Of a DNA stretch of 64,000 nucleotides, positions 63,022 through 64,000 are shown in pieces. Position numbers and translations under genes: made by a program. Origin of the DNA: Liolophura sinensis (taxonomy: Eukaryota > Mollusca > Polyplacophora > Chitonida > Chitonidae); contig NC_088295.1 of NCBI RefSeq assembly GCF_032854445.1, positions 67,301,058-67,365,057 of the forward strand, in the 5' to 3' direction. The notes under the pieces are model-generated. The model was not told the origin of the DNA and searched no databases. It worked only from the letters and a program-made list of their open reading frames with translations. Positions within the stretch are counted from its first letter, which is position 1, and each line of letters opens with the position of its first letter.

Positions 63022-63115
63022 TGAGTATGCGCAGTGGATTCCTTGACGTCCGCGATATCTCACTGGTTTGAGTATGCGCAGTGGATTCCTTGACGTCCGC
63101 GATATCTCACTGGTT
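63022..63115 (+). repeat. Perfect 47-bp tandem duplication
   Basis: Two copies starting at 63022 and 63069 ('tgagtatgcgcagtggattc' onward). No difference seen between the copies, so it is recent. Confidence 0.9.
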
Positions 63116-63555
63116 ATCTAGATGAAATGTCCTTGCGAAAAGCGTCAGGAAAAAATGGAAACCATATAACACGTGTATAGGGAGGATACCATGGCTACGT
63201 TGTGACTGTGTAAACAAACTTAACCATAATATATAAATCAAAAATTCATCATGTGTTAAATCCCCGTGCTGCCAAGCATTCGCATTTTCGATGGACCCAA
63301 GTTCAGTACAACAACAACGGCCGTGAACCAGTTCGCCAGAAATGTTTGGAGGCTATACTGTTGTTATAGTATCCCTTCTAGTCAGCCTTATACAAGAGAA
63401 TAAACTTATCTCCAATGGGTTTCCAACCGTAAGTCTAATGGGGAATTTAATGACGAATACAAAAAATCGTCGTGAGGTACACCCGCTAATTTTATGCGAG
63501 AATTAACCACTAGCCCCCAATGCTGCTGCCTCGCTTAGTAAAGAAAAAGGACTGG

Positions 63556-63860
63556 ATGGCCCGGTGTCAGTATAATGCGATGGGCTGAGGTGTCATGTGT
63601 GGTGCTTTTGGCAGGATACTGCAGTGGCGGCAGCACTTTGGCGACCCTGCCACAAGAAGACATAGTATTGGTACATACGCCCAATGACTCCTCGTCATTA
63701 CATGACTGGAAAATTGTTAAGTACGACGTTAAACGTCAAGCATACATACATACATGCATACATACATACATACATAAACACACACACACAAATACACACA
63801 CACAAATACACACACACAAATACACGCACACACACCCTCACACACACACACACTTACTAG
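63556..63860 (+). mobile_element. SINE, 'gacgttaaacccc' family, with expanded CATA/CA tail
   Basis: Body 'cagtggcggcagcactttgg' and 'gccacaagaagacatagtat', tail 'aagtacgacgttaaacg', then CATA repeats that grade into (CA)n up to about 63860. Confidence 0.65.
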
Positions 63861-64000
63861 CCCTCAATACCCCCTTTCCCCACGTCCACCAGCCACCCTC
63901 CCCTTCAGGATACAGATGCTGCATGTCTTTGTTTTTTGTTTTTATACTTAAACAACAGGTTATCGACCTTAAGAAGCGCACTGTACTTCTATTTATAAGA

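Larger units (their letters stand above)
62414..64000 (+). other. Start of intron 5 of gene D (runs off the window)
   Basis: No exon 6-like sequence is seen. Contains a 47-bp direct repeat (63022-63115), a SINE (63556-63780) and a CA/CATA microsatellite (63738-63860). Confidence 0.6.

Noticed and set aside
1-64000. Retrovirus-like, LTR, Polinton or other capsid-bearing elements
   Set aside because: I saw no reverse transcriptase, integrase, capsid or long terminal repeats. Repeats here are SINEs, small DNA elements and satellites.

Overview
The window is animal nuclear DNA, AT-rich and intron-rich, with no bacterial features. Its repeats look lophotrochozoan, most likely from a marine mollusc: tRNA-headed SINEs whose tails read 'gagtacggcgtaaaacacc' or 'gtacgacgttaaacccc'. 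The organism assignment is inference, not a database result.

The only genes I can support are four tandem, same-strand paralogues of the isopenicillin-N-synthase-like 2-oxoglutarate/Fe(II) dioxygenase family: gene A (7261-16276), gene B (26535-35324), gene C (45399-51214) and the 5' part of gene D (from 57775, running off the right edge). I assembled the exons by hand from splice sites and paralogue alignment. All share one layout: eight coding exons with conserved phases, and a splice acceptor directly abutting the start ATG, which implies a non-coding first exon. A and B give 317 residues and C gives 318. A, B and C keep the HxD...H metal triad and the RxS 2-oxoglutarate motif; in D these lie beyond the window.

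A and B lie in a recent segmental duplication. Positions 5534-24787 and 24788-43730 are two near-identical units of about 19 kb. Positions 1-5533 are the tail of a further unit, so another copy probably lies upstream of the window. Homology stops at 43730, about 290 bp upstream of where the TATA box lies in units A and B. Unique sequence then leads into the older, diverged gene C. A and B carry a 40-41 bp minisatellite (17 and 14 units) made from their own exon 5/intron 5 boundary, so decoy splice donors are arrayed behind the true donor.

Between C and D (51215-57774) lie SINEs in both orientations, a 42-bp minisatellite expanded inside a SINE (open on both strands) and fold-back repeats. Gene D introns hold a 390-bp diverged direct repeat, a 36-bp tandem repeat and three same-orientation SINEs. 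I saw no rRNA, functional tRNA, CRISPR or virus-like element.
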